A stretch of 64,000 nucleotides of DNA, taken from the NCBI RefSeq assembly GCF_009728485.1, contig NZ_VVIQ01000005.1, positions 62,001 through 126,000 on the forward strand, given 5' to 3'. Position numbers and translations under genes: made by a program. Below the pieces are notes generated by a model. That model had not been told where the DNA came from. It did no database searches and saw only the letters and a list, made by a program, of their open reading frames with translations. This stretch comes from Prevotella vespertina. Its GTDB lineage: Bacteria > Bacteroidota > Bacteroidia > Bacteroidales > Bacteroidaceae. Of this stretch, positions 50,996 to 60,062 are shown in pieces (the first letter of the stretch is position 1; each line of letters starts with the position of its first letter).

Positions 50996-52570
50996 CTATA
51001 TTTGTTCGAGATAGGCGGATGCCATTTCTGCACAGCGTTCACCATCAATGCCTGCACTTACGATTCCACCTGCATATCCCGCTCCCTCGGCACAAGGGAA
51101 GAGTCCTTCTAATCGAATGTGCATGAGATTCTCATGATTACGTAGGATACGGACGGGCGAACTTGTTCGTGTCTCGGACGCAATCATAACCGCTTCATTT
51201 GTTAAGAAGCCATGTGCTTGCTTTCCGAAAGTTTTAAAAGCCTCTTGAAGACGTTTGGTAATGAATGACGGCATCCAGAAGTGGAGTGGACTAGAGATGA
51301 GACCTGGCGCATAACTTGCTTTAGGCAGATCATAAGATAGGCGGTTATTCATAAAATCAGCCATACGTTGTGCTGGAGCAGTCTGCTTGCGGTTACCTTG
51401 TAACCATGTGTCATGTTCCAATTTCTCTTGATAATGCATGATTCTAAGTAAGTCGTCGCCTTCAACATCCTCTGGATTAAGTTGTACAACCATACCAGAA
51501 TTAGACCATTGCGTACCACGATTGGCAGGACTCATACCATTTGTTACTGTTTGTTCAGGACCTGTTGCTGAAGGAATGACGAAGCCACCGGGACACATAC
51601 AGAAAGAATAAACCCCGCGCCCTTGTGCTTGTGTGACGAAAGAATATTCGGCTGTAGGGAGATATTTACCTTTACCATTCTTATTATGGTATTGAATTTG
51701 GTCAATCAGATGTGAAGGATGTTCAAGACGAACGCCAACAGCTATACCTTTTGCCTCCATTTCGATATTAGCGTCGGCAAGATAACGATAAACATCACGT
51801 GCGGAGTGTCCAGTGGCTAGGATAACAGGACCAAAAAACTCTCGTGTAACGCTAATCGCATTGCGATTGTCAATAGCCTTCACACCTACAACCTTGTTGC
51901 CATCTAGTATCAAAGATGTCATTTTGGTTTGGAAATGCACCTCACCACCACAATCGAGAATCGTATTACGCATATTCTCAATCACACGTGGGAGCTTATC
52001 TGTACCAATATGTGGATGAGCATCAGCAAGAATAGAAGTCGACGCTCCATGTTGGCAAAATACATTTAGAATTTTATCAACGGGACCACGTTTCTTGCTG
52101 CGTGTATATAATTTGCCATCAGAATATGCGCCAGCACCGCCTTCACCAAAGCAATAATTCGATTCGGGGTCTACTTCCTGCGTTTTGGTAATTAAAGCCA
52201 TATCCAACTTACGATCGCGCACATTCTTTCCTCGCTCCAAAACCACAGGGCGCAAACCTAGTTCGATGAGTTTTAAAGATGCGAACAAGCCACCAGGTCC
52301 CTCACCAACAACTATAACAGAGGGCTTATTGCTGACATCCTGATATTCAGTCTTCACGTACGCATCATCCTGTGGGAACTCATTTACATAGACACGCACC
52401 TTCAGATTCACATAAATATCACGATGTCGTGCATCAATCGACCGCTTTAGAACCCTTACTCGATAAATAGTTTCGGGATCAAATCCTTTTTCTTGAGCAA
52501 GATATGCCTTTAAATTAGCCTCATTGTATGCAACTTGTGGTAATACTCGTATCTGAAAATCCTCTGTCAT
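50996..52570 (-). CDS. FAD-dependent oxidoreductase (COG2509-like)
   Basis: A 524-residue flavoprotein. An N-terminal domain of ~90 residues (RVLKRSIDARHRDIYVNLKV) precedes the FAD-binding fold VVGEGPGGLFASLKLIELGL near residue 95. ATGHSARDVYRYL, CMCPGGFVIPSATG and a C-terminal FPCAEGAGYAGGIVSAGIDG segment follow. This arrangement is typical of uncharacterised FAD dehydrogenases found across bacteria. Substrate unknown. It shares a terminator with the convergent tRNA-Arg gene. A possible -7 box (TAATTTTG) lies at 52596-52589 without a clear -33. Confidence 0.85.
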   Translation of the reverse strand: MTEDFQIRVLPQVAYNEANLKAYLAQEKGFDPETIYRVRVLKRSIDARHRDIYVNLKVRVYVNEFPQDDAYVKTEYQDVSNKPSVIVVGEGPGGLFASLKLIELGLRPVVLERGKNVRDRKLDMALITKTQEVDPESNYCFGEGGAGAYSDGKLYTRSKKRGPVDKILNVFCQHGASTSILADAHPHIGTDKLPRVIENMRNTILDCGGEVHFQTKMTSLILDGNKVVGVKAIDNRNAISVTREFFGPVILATGHSARDVYRYLADANIEMEAKGIAVGVRLEHPSHLIDQIQYHNKNGKGKYLPTAEYSFVTQAQGRGVYSFCMCPGGFVIPSATGPEQTVTNGMSPANRGTQWSNSGMVVQLNPEDVEGDDLLRIMHYQEKLEHDTWLQGNRKQTAPAQRMADFMNNRLSYDLPKASYAPGLISSPLHFWMPSFITKRLQEAFKTFGKQAHGFLTNEAVMIASETRTSSPVRILRNHENLMHIRLEGLFPCAEGAGYAGGIVSAGIDGERCAEMASAYLEQI

Positions 52571-52618
52571 ATTGCTTTCTTTTTAGCGCAAAATTAGGTA
52601 AATATATCGAGAAAATCG

Positions 52619-52649
52619 TTGGCTATTGCAATATTTCTTATTATTTTTG
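52619..52649 (+). promoter_or_regulatory. promoter of thrA
   Basis: TTG (52619-52621), a 20-base spacer and TATTTTTG (52642-52649), with a leader of about 60 bases. No threonine/isoleucine leader peptide or attenuator hairpin is visible. Confidence 0.72.
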
Positions 52650-52716
52650 CCCATAAGTTTTGTATTTCCTCCATTGTAAGGCGGATACCAAATAATAACC
52701 AACACATAAATCAGTA

Positions 52717-55152
52717 ATGAAAGTATTAAAGTTTGGTGGAACATCCGTAGGTTCCGTATCAAGTATTCTTAGTTTAAAGCAGATAGTTGAGAAAGAAGCA
52801 AAGCACCAATCAATTATTGTTGTAGTGAGTGCTTTGGGTGGAATAACTGATCAGTTGATTAAAACCTCGTTGCTAGCTCGTGAAGGAGACGAACGTTGGC
52901 GCAAAGAATTTGATGCGATGGTCGATCGTCATCATAAGATGATAGACACAATCATTACTGATACTAGCGAGCGAGAGCTGTTATTCAATAAGGTTGATAC
53001 CCTCTTTGAGCAACTTCAGTCTATATATTATGGTGTATTCCTCATACATGATCTCAGTCATAAAACGCAAGATACGATAGAAAGTTATGGCGAACGATTG
53101 AGTTCTAATATTGTGGCATCACTTATCCGTGGTTCTAAATGGATGGATGCACGTAAGTTTATTAAGACTGAGAAGGAACATGGAAGGCAAAGGCTTGATA
53201 CAGAACTCACCAATCAATTAGTAAAAGATACTTTCAAAAGCCTACCACGTATCTCGATTGTCCCTGGATTTATTGCAGAAGATCGTGATACGGGAGATAT
53301 AACGAACTTAGGAAGGGGCGGAAGTGACTATACGGCTTCCATTCTTGCTGCTGCGCTCGATGCAGAAGTCTTAGAGATTTGGACTGATGTGGATGGCTTT
53401 ATGACCGCCGACCCACGTGTTATCAAGGAAGCCTATACCATCAACGAACTTTCTTATGCGGAGGCGATGGAGTTAAGCAACTTCGGTGCAAAGGTAATCT
53501 ACCCGCCAACCATCTATCCCGTATGCGTAAAAAACATCCCCATCAGGGTGAAAAACACTTTCAATCCTCAGGGAAAAGGGACGATTATCAAATCGAGTAT
53601 AGAGAATAATCAGAAGCCTATCAAAGGAATCTCCTCTATTAAAGCCACAACCGTCATTACGGTCACCGGACTTTCAATGGTGGGAGTTGTCGGTGTGAAC
53701 CGTCGTATCTTTAGTTCGCTGGCTGCAAATGGAATCAGCGTATTCTTAGTTTCTCAAGCAGCGTCTGAGAATAACACGTCTATTGGTGTTAAGGATGAGG
53801 ATGCTGTCAATGCCGTTAACGTTCTAAATGAGGAATTTAAACTCGAAATTGAGGATGGGCGTATGTTCCCGATGTATGCCGAAAGCGGCTTAGCGACGGT
53901 TGCTATCGTTGGAGAGAATATGAAGCACTCGCCGGGCATAACAGGAAAATTGTTTGGAACGCTAGGACGTTCGGGTATAAGCATTATTGCCATTGCCCAA
54001 GGCGCATCAGAGATGAACATCTCTTTTGTAGTGAAAGGCTCCGATTTAAGGAAATCTTTGAACGTATTACATGATTCGTTTTTCCTATCCGAATACAAGG
54101 TTCTCAACCTTTTTATATGTGGTGTTGGAACTGTTGGTGGTAAGCTTATCGAACAAATAAAGAAACAATACGAAGAATTGAAGCTACATTCTAATCTAAA
54201 ACTGAATGTCGTTGGCATTGCTTCGTCCCATAATGCTATCTTTAATCGTGAAGGTTTAGACCTTGATCATTATTCGGAAGAGCTAAAAGCGAGCGAACCT
54301 TCTAACCCAGAGAAGCTGCGTGATTCGATTTTACAGATGAATATTTTTAATTCTGTATTCGTGGATTGCACTGCCTCAAAGGATGTTGCCGACTTGTATC
54401 AATCTTTGTTAGAGAATAATATATCCGTCGTTGCAGCTAACAAGATAGCTGCTTCGGGACCATTTGAGGAGTATGAATTACTGAAACGTACCGCCTTACA
54501 ACGTGGTGTGAAATTCCGTTTTGAGACAAACGTTGGAGCTGGTTTGCCAATCATTGGTACAATCAACGATTTACGTAATTCGGGTGATAAGATTCTAAAG
54601 ATAGAAGCAGTCCTATCGGGCACACTTAATTTTATTTTTAATGAGATTAATGCGGATATTCCTTTCTCCGAAACCGTGAAACGAGCGAAGGAACAAGGCT
54701 ATAGTGAGCCTGATCCTCGCATAGATTTGAGTGGAAAGGACGTCATTCGCAAGCTGGTTATCCTTACGCGTGAGGCTGGTTACAAGGTAAATCAAGAGGA
54801 TGTTGAGAAAAATCTCTTTGTGCCTGACGAGTTTTTCAAAGGCTCTTTGGAGGATTTTTGGAAGAATTTGCCCAATCTTGATACTGATTTTGAGCAACGC
54901 CGACAAAGACTTTCCGAGGAAGGTAAGCGATGGCGTTTCGTAGCGACTATGGATAATTGTCGGACGAGTGTAGCGTTAAAGGAGGTAGCTGCTAATCATC
55001 CGTTCTATAATCTAGAAGGTTCAAATAATATCGTCCTATTGACGACGGAACGTTATAAGGAGTATCCCATGCAAATCCAGGGATATGGCGCAGGAGCCTC
55101 AGTGACGGCTGCAGGTGTTTTTGCGAACATTATGAGTATCGCCAATATATAA
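52717..55152 (+). CDS. thrA: bifunctional aspartate kinase/homoserine dehydrogenase I
   Basis: An 811-residue enzyme of the threonine/methionine pathway. Residues 1-460 are aspartokinase: KFGGTSVGS at the start, GRGGSDYTASILAAALDAEV, and two ACT domains (about 310-450) for feedback control by threonine. Residues 465-811 are homoserine dehydrogenase: LFICGVGTVGGKLIEQIKKQ, VAANKIAASGPFEEYELL, SGTLNFIFNEI and GYSEPDPRIDLSGKDVIRKL. Homoserine kinase and threonine synthase do not follow, unlike the usual thrABC order. Confidence 0.96.
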   Translation: MKVLKFGGTSVGSVSSILSLKQIVEKEAKHQSIIVVVSALGGITDQLIKTSLLAREGDERWRKEFDAMVDRHHKMIDTIITDTSERELLFNKVDTLFEQLQSIYYGVFLIHDLSHKTQDTIESYGERLSSNIVASLIRGSKWMDARKFIKTEKEHGRQRLDTELTNQLVKDTFKSLPRISIVPGFIAEDRDTGDITNLGRGGSDYTASILAAALDAEVLEIWTDVDGFMTADPRVIKEAYTINELSYAEAMELSNFGAKVIYPPTIYPVCVKNIPIRVKNTFNPQGKGTIIKSSIENNQKPIKGISSIKATTVITVTGLSMVGVVGVNRRIFSSLAANGISVFLVSQAASENNTSIGVKDEDAVNAVNVLNEEFKLEIEDGRMFPMYAESGLATVAIVGENMKHSPGITGKLFGTLGRSGISIIAIAQGASEMNISFVVKGSDLRKSLNVLHDSFFLSEYKVLNLFICGVGTVGGKLIEQIKKQYEELKLHSNLKLNVVGIASSHNAIFNREGLDLDHYSEELKASEPSNPEKLRDSILQMNIFNSVFVDCTASKDVADLYQSLLENNISVVAANKIAASGPFEEYELLKRTALQRGVKFRFETNVGAGLPIIGTINDLRNSGDKILKIEAVLSGTLNFIFNEINADIPFSETVKRAKEQGYSEPDPRIDLSGKDVIRKLVILTREAGYKVNQEDVEKNLFVPDEFFKGSLEDFWKNLPNLDTDFEQRRQRLSEEGKRWRFVATMDNCRTSVALKEVAANHPFYNLEGSNNIVLLTTERYKEYPMQIQGYGAGASVTAAGVFANIMSIANI

Positions 55153-55219
55153 AAGGTGTAATTCGTAATAGATGAATAGAATTTCATCATTTCAAACCAG
55201 CGATTAGTAACGATTAAAA

Positions 55220-55249
55220 TTAAGGGCAGACAACTTCGTCTGCCCTTAA
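55220..55249 (+). terminator. probable terminator of thrA
   Basis: A perfect 12-bp stem (TTAAGGGCAGAC/GTCTGCCCTTAA) with a 6-base loop, 67 bases after the stop. The following T run is weak. Confidence 0.65.
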
Positions 55250-55269
55250 TTCATCCAGGATATGATTGG

Positions 55270-55614
55270 AAATATCTTTTACATTCAGTTTTTCCATTCT
55301 AGCATTTTTAGAATGTAATTATCGGATTTTTCTGACGCATATATTGGCTTTTTATAAAACGTACCTCCGTTTTTGATGAAATGTACCTCCATTTTTAGTA
55401 AAACGTACCTCCGTTTTTGATGAAACGTACCTCCATTTTTAGTAAAACATACCTCCGTTTTTAATAAAACGATAGTACTTTTTACCTAAAACGATACTAC
55501 TTTTTGCCCAAAACGATAGTATGTTTTATTCAGAAATAAGCATGATTTTTGTAAGATATTGTATATCAGATTGTTATAAAGGACTAATGAAATCCTCTCA
55601 AAAATCGTATATTT
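55270..55614 (-). repeat. 345-bp intergenic repeat element, copy 2, with 22-bp array
   Basis: Read on the minus strand, it shares with 13752-14095 the head AAATATACGATTTTTGAGA (55614-55596), AATCTGATA starting 42 bases on, AAAAAGTACTATCGTTTT units, and the tail GCTAGAAT (from 55303) with AATGTAA. The array (55357-55532) has eight units of exactly 22 bp. On the plus strand five contain ACGTACCTCCGTTTTT-like cores, and three contain ACGATAGTACTTTTT-like cores, the reverse complement of the copy 1 core. No ORF is present. The rest of the 631-bp gap has only the two flanking hairpins. Confidence 0.85.
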
Positions 55615-55740
55615 GGGCGAGAATAAAGGTTGATTGAGTAAAAACGCAAATACAGCGTTGCAATTAGCAATATATTATTACAAAGTGCGAGATATATTCT
55701 TTTGTAAAATCCTCCCTTAGGAAGCGGTTATTCGATAAGG

Positions 55741-55774
55741 CTCGACTGACAATCCCTGCCGTTTGCCAGTCGAG
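55741..55774 (-). terminator. hairpin after the FMN/4Fe-4S gene
   Basis: On the minus strand CTCGACTGGCA pairs with TGTCAGTCGAG (11 bp, one wobble), 9 bases after the stop. It lacks a T run, so efficiency is uncertain. Confidence 0.6.
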
Positions 55775-55783
55775 TTTGATAAA

Positions 55784-56872
55784 TCAAATCAGTTTTTTAA
55801 CCGATGTTGTCGAAGAGAGTTTAAATAGACTTCCCATCGGACAAACAAAGCGGCAGTAGGGACGCGGTACGAAGATTGACAATACAAGGAATAGGATTGC
55901 AATGAGAATGACAATCCAACCTGTTGATTGGAAGATGAAGGCAACGAACAATTCATAGTCCATCCATTTCGACCATACACCTGCTAACATCAGAATCATT
56001 AGAACCCAGAATAAAATTTTACGGAAGTGTTCTAGATTTTGCACCAGTCGTTTACTCATTTTCCATTTATGATGATTCGTCATTCCTACTAATTCTTGTG
56101 CTGCACCATAGGGACAAACATTCGAACAATAATAATTCTTTTTGCCAAATAGGGGGTAGATAAAGGCGGTAATGAGCATTACGATGGGAATGAGTGATAG
56201 CCAAAAATTGACACCACCAGACATGAATCCGACAAGAACCGACCATGAAATGAAGGTTCCGCTCCATAGTCCTAAGATGGCAACATTTAATAAAAGTTGG
56301 AAAATGCGATAGCGTTTATTTTTTACAAACAGAGGAATGATAGCCGCCATTAGGACGACTAGCAAACCGATAAGCGACTTTGCCCGCAAATCCATCTTAT
56401 CGAAGAGCGAAGGGCGTTCCATGTTTTTAGAAGCATATAGTAGTCCCGCCTTCATATTTCCTATGATTCCACGAGACGAATAGGTAGCTCCTGTCACACC
56501 ATCTACTTTCATTGCGAGTGCTTGCTTCGGCGTTTTGCCATCCCAACGGGTCAATAATGCGCTCGCCTCTTGGAAGAAATCAGGCGTCTCAGAGTTTTTT
56601 AATGCTTTTACCTTATCAATTTTACCTTTCTTAATATAGATTTCCAGCGGAACAGCCCCGCCGAATCCCTTTACGTCCTTGGCAAGATAAGTGGTATTAA
56701 TAATGATTGTGCCATCATCTAATGTTCGGAGCGTATCAATTTTATTGGTTTTTGCAGTTTTTTCTTTATTAAATAAGCTATCTCCCCATAGCTTTCCATC
56801 TCGTTGTACGGCTGCTACTGCGATTACCAAAATACATGTAATCAATATAAATACTTGCTGTAACTTCTTCAT
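55784..56872 (-). CDS. membrane FMN-binding/4Fe-4S protein (NosR/RnfG-like)
   Basis: A 362-residue protein. An N-terminal anchor (ITCILVIAVAAV) precedes an extracytoplasmic FMN-binding domain with the flavinylation motif DGVTGATYSS (FMN likely on Thr130, attached by ApbE). From about residue 165 come about six membrane helices and two CxxxCP motifs (CSNVCPYGAAQE and CRFVCPMGSLF), as in NosR/NapH-type proteins. It should carry electrons across the membrane to an external flavin. No ApbE, Rnf or reductase gene is adjacent, so the partners are unknown. A -7-like box (TATTTTTG) lies at 56912-56905. Confidence 0.85.
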   Translation of the reverse strand: MKKLQQVFILITCILVIAVAAVQRDGKLWGDSLFNKEKTAKTNKIDTLRTLDDGTIIINTTYLAKDVKGFGGAVPLEIYIKKGKIDKVKALKNSETPDFFQEASALLTRWDGKTPKQALAMKVDGVTGATYSSRGIIGNMKAGLLYASKNMERPSLFDKMDLRAKSLIGLLVVLMAAIIPLFVKNKRYRIFQLLLNVAILGLWSGTFISWSVLVGFMSGGVNFWLSLIPIVMLITAFIYPLFGKKNYYCSNVCPYGAAQELVGMTNHHKWKMSKRLVQNLEHFRKILFWVLMILMLAGVWSKWMDYELFVAFIFQSTGWIVILIAILFLVLSIFVPRPYCRFVCPMGSLFKLSSTTSVKKLI

Positions 56873-57005
56873 AAATATATCCTAAACATCTAAGAATTGC
56901 GTTGCAAAAATACAAATTAATAATTTCTCACCTTTTATTATTATATAGATATAAGTTTGCTTATTCATAGTTTAACTTTGTTAACGATGTTTTAACAGGT
57001 TAAGC

Positions 57006-57036
57006 TTGTTGGTGAGTTTATTTCTTTGTACATTTG
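57006..57036 (+). promoter_or_regulatory. promoter of the glycine cleavage operon
   Basis: TTG (57006-57008), a 20-base spacer and TACATTTG (57029-57036). The ~65-base leader has only a 5-bp hairpin (CGATA/TATCG); no glycine riboswitch is recognisable. Confidence 0.82.
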
Positions 57037-57107
57037 CGCAATCCATAAGATGAATACCTAAATCGATAATTTATCGTTGAGAAGTACAAATTAAAACCTA
57101 AACAAAT

Positions 57108-58193
57108 ATGAATAACAAAAGAACTTGCCTATATGACAAACATGTTGCATTGGGCGCACTAATCACACCATTTGCTGGTTTTGATATGCCAATTCAGTAT
57201 ACTGGCATTACGGAAGAACATAACGCTGTAAGAGAACATTGTGGAGTTTTTGATGTTTCTCACATGGGAGAATTGCTTGTTACTGGGCATGATGCAGAGA
57301 AATATATCAATCATATCTTCACAAATGATGTGACGGGGCTACCTGCAGGCAAGGTGTTATACGGAATGATGTGTTATCCAGATGGTGGAGTAGTAGATGA
57401 TACTTGTATTTGCAAACTAGATGATCAAGTATTTCTCATGACAATCAATGCGTCAAATATAGAAAAGGACGTGGCATGGATTGAGGAAAATGCGAAAGGA
57501 TATGATGTTATTCTAGAAAATAAGAGTGAGGCTTACGGACAATTAGCTTTGCAAGGTCCAGAAGCTGAAGAGAAAATGGAGAGCGTCTTAGGACTTAGTA
57601 CGAAAGAATTGAAGTTCTATGAAGTGAGACAAGTAAAGGTAGGTGACGAAATTATTATTGTTTCTCGCACGGGTTATACAGGAGAAGATGGTTTTGAAAT
57701 CTATGGTTCTCCCCAATATATCAATGAAGCATGGGATAAACTCATCGCAGCTGGCGTTACACCTTGTGGGCTTGGCTGTCGCGATACATTGCGTTTTGAG
57801 GTAGGACTCCCTTTGTATGGTAATGAATTAACAGATAAAATCTCTCCTGTAATGGCTGGTTTATCTATGTTTGTTAAGTTGGATAAAGAAGAGTTTATAG
57901 GAAAAGAAGCACTTCAAAAGCAGAAAACAGAGGGAGTAAGCCAGCGTCTTCGTGGTATAGTTCTAGATGCCAATGCTATTCCTCGTCATGGATATAAGGT
58001 GCTGAAGGATGGAGAAGAGGTAGGCGTGGTAACAACTGGCTATCGCTTAATATCCACACCAAAGAGTTGTGCTGTAGCTTTGGTTGATGGTTCTATCCAG
58101 TTGGGCGATAAGCTAGAGATACAAATCCGAAAGAAATCATTCTCTGGAGTGGTTGCTAAAAAGAAATTCTACGATAAACATTATAAGAAGTAA
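57108..58193 (+). CDS. gcvT: glycine cleavage system T protein (aminomethyltransferase)
   Basis: A 361-residue enzyme that moves the aminomethyl group from lipoyl-GcvH to tetrahydrofolate, releasing ammonia. MPIQYTGITEEHNAVREHCG near the start with GVFDVSHMGE, YTGEDGFEIYG and the terminal SFSGVVAKKKFYDKHY are family hallmarks. It leads the complete operon T-H-PA-PB-lpd on one strand. Confidence 0.97.
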   Translation: MNNKRTCLYDKHVALGALITPFAGFDMPIQYTGITEEHNAVREHCGVFDVSHMGELLVTGHDAEKYINHIFTNDVTGLPAGKVLYGMMCYPDGGVVDDTCICKLDDQVFLMTINASNIEKDVAWIEENAKGYDVILENKSEAYGQLALQGPEAEEKMESVLGLSTKELKFYEVRQVKVGDEIIIVSRTGYTGEDGFEIYGSPQYINEAWDKLIAAGVTPCGLGCRDTLRFEVGLPLYGNELTDKISPVMAGLSMFVKLDKEEFIGKEALQKQKTEGVSQRLRGIVLDANAIPRHGYKVLKDGEEVGVVTTGYRLISTPKSCAVALVDGSIQLGDKLEIQIRKKSFSGVVAKKKFYDKHYKK

Positions 58194-58242
58194 TGTTTTT
58201 ATAAGATATGATTTGAATTAAAAACCTAAAAAATAAATTATT

Positions 58243-58626
58243 ATGACTAAAGTAGTTGAAGGACTCTATTATTCAGAGTCACACGAGTTCGTTAAAGTTG
58301 CAGGTAATGTTGGTTATATCGGTATCACTGATTATGCACAGCATGCGTTAGGTAATATCGTTTATGTCGATATGCCAGAAGTAGATGATGAGATTGAAGT
58401 TGATGAAGATTTCGGCGCAATAGAGAGTGTGAAAGCAGCATCCGACCTTAAAGCTCCCGTTTCTGGTAAAGTTTTAGAAATCAATGAGGCTTTAGAGGAT
58501 GAACCAGGTTTGCTAAACAAAGATGCCTTTGATAATTGGATTATAAAGGTGGAACTTTCTGATACATCAGAATTGAAAGATCTTATGGATTCCAAAGCTT
58601 ACGAAGAGTTCTGTTCTGAAGATTAA
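58243..58626 (+). CDS. gcvH: glycine cleavage system H protein
   Basis: A 127-residue lipoyl carrier shuttling the intermediate among P, T and L proteins. Lys64 in GAIESVKAASDL is the lipoylation site. Length and the YVDMPEVDDE/NPYGxGW-region equivalents fit GcvH. It lies 49 bases after gcvT. Confidence 0.97.
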   Translation: MTKVVEGLYYSESHEFVKVAGNVGYIGITDYAQHALGNIVYVDMPEVDDEIEVDEDFGAIESVKAASDLKAPVSGKVLEINEALEDEPGLLNKDAFDNWIIKVELSDTSELKDLMDSKAYEEFCSED

Positions 58627-58723
58627 AGATAGATAAGGATTATTATCTAATTACGTTCTTATTAAGAAGAATACCAGATAAATGGTTTTATCTATATCAT
58701 ACACCTAAACAACTCTATACGAA

Positions 58724-60034
58724 ATGAACCATAAGTTTTTTCCTCATACAAATGAAGAGGTCCGGCAAATGCTAGAGCGAATCGGCTTCAATGATCTTGA
58801 AATGCTCTATTCGGAAATACCTGAAGAGATTCGCTTTACGGGAGAATACGATATTCCGAATGCTATGAGCGAACTTGAGATACGTTCTTTTTTTGATAAA
58901 CTCGGAAAAAAGAACAATATGCTTACTTGCTTTGCTGGTGGGGGAGTATATGACCATTATACCCCAAGTGCTGTTCCAAATCTTGTGAGTCGCTCTGAAT
59001 TCCTCACTTCTTATACGCCTTATCAAGCCGAAATTTCTCAAGGAACGCTTCATTATATCTTTGAATTTCAGAGTATGATGGCGGAGTTAACAGGTATGGA
59101 TATTGCCAACGCCTCAATGTATGAAGGAACTACCGCTACAGCTGAAGCCATGATGGTGGCTTTCGATAATAGTAAAAAAGCTGATACTATCCTTTATTCT
59201 GCTGCTTTGAATGAGAATATTATAGCGGTATTAAAGACTTATGCGTTCTTTCATGGAGTTAAACTCAAGGCTATTGAGACGACAGAAGGTACTACCTCGC
59301 TTGATGAATTGAAAAAGCAAATGGCAGTAGGAGGTATTGCGGGTGTTATCGTTCAACAGCCTAATCGTTATGGTATAATAGAAGATTTTACTGGTTTCTC
59401 TGATGTTTGTCACGAGAATAAAGCTATGTTTATCATCAATAGTGTTGCTTCTGATCTAGCATTGCTTAAGACTCCTGGAGAATGGGGAGCAGATCTTGCT
59501 GTTGGTGATATTCAAAGTCTTGGATTACCAATGAGCTTTGGTGGACCTTATGCTGGTTATATGTGTTCTACTCAGAAGTTAATGCGTAAACTCCCAGGAC
59601 GTATTGTTGGTGAGACGCGTGATAATCGTGGACAACGTGTGTTTGTTCTTACACTTCAAGCACGCGAACAACATATTCGTCGCCAGAAAGCAACATCAAA
59701 TATCTGCTCGAACCAAAGTTTGATGGCTCTATATGCAACAATTTATATGAGTCTTATGGGGAAAGAAGGTATGAAAGAGGCGGCTCAGTTAAGTTATGAT
59801 GGTGCTCATTATCTTTGTGAAAAACTTATTAGTACGGGTAAAGCTAAGTTAGTTTATAATAAAGAATTCTTTAATGAGTTCCTCGTTGAAATACAAGATA
59901 GGGATGCTTTCTTTGATAAGGCAATAGAAAAAGGTTTTCTCCCAGGTATAAAAGTTGGGAAAGATAAGCTCCTTATTGCTGTTACAGAGAAGCGTACAAA
60001 GGATGAGGTCGATTCCTTTATTGAATTATTCTAG
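58724..60034 (+). CDS. gcvPA: glycine dehydrogenase (decarboxylating) subunit 1
   Basis: A 436-residue N-terminal half of the P protein, which in enteric bacteria is one ~950-residue chain. YTPYQAEISQGTLHYIFEFQ, MYEGTTATAEAM and SFGGPYAGYMCSTQKLMRKL are characteristic. It lacks the PLP lysine, which is on the other subunit. Its start lies 97 bases after gcvH. Confidence 0.96.
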   Translation: MNHKFFPHTNEEVRQMLERIGFNDLEMLYSEIPEEIRFTGEYDIPNAMSELEIRSFFDKLGKKNNMLTCFAGGGVYDHYTPSAVPNLVSRSEFLTSYTPYQAEISQGTLHYIFEFQSMMAELTGMDIANASMYEGTTATAEAMMVAFDNSKKADTILYSAALNENIIAVLKTYAFFHGVKLKAIETTEGTTSLDELKKQMAVGGIAGVIVQQPNRYGIIEDFTGFSDVCHENKAMFIINSVASDLALLKTPGEWGADLAVGDIQSLGLPMSFGGPYAGYMCSTQKLMRKLPGRIVGETRDNRGQRVFVLTLQAREQHIRRQKATSNICSNQSLMALYATIYMSLMGKEGMKEAAQLSYDGAHYLCEKLISTGKAKLVYNKEFFNEFLVEIQDRDAFFDKAIEKGFLPGIKVGKDKLLIAVTEKRTKDEVDSFIELF

Positions 60035-60062
60035 TTATATAATGTCTAAATCATAAGTTGCA

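Noticed and set aside
57037..57107. Glycine riboswitch before gcvT
   Set aside because: The leader is only about 65 bases and shows a single 5-bp hairpin, too short for the glycine aptamer.
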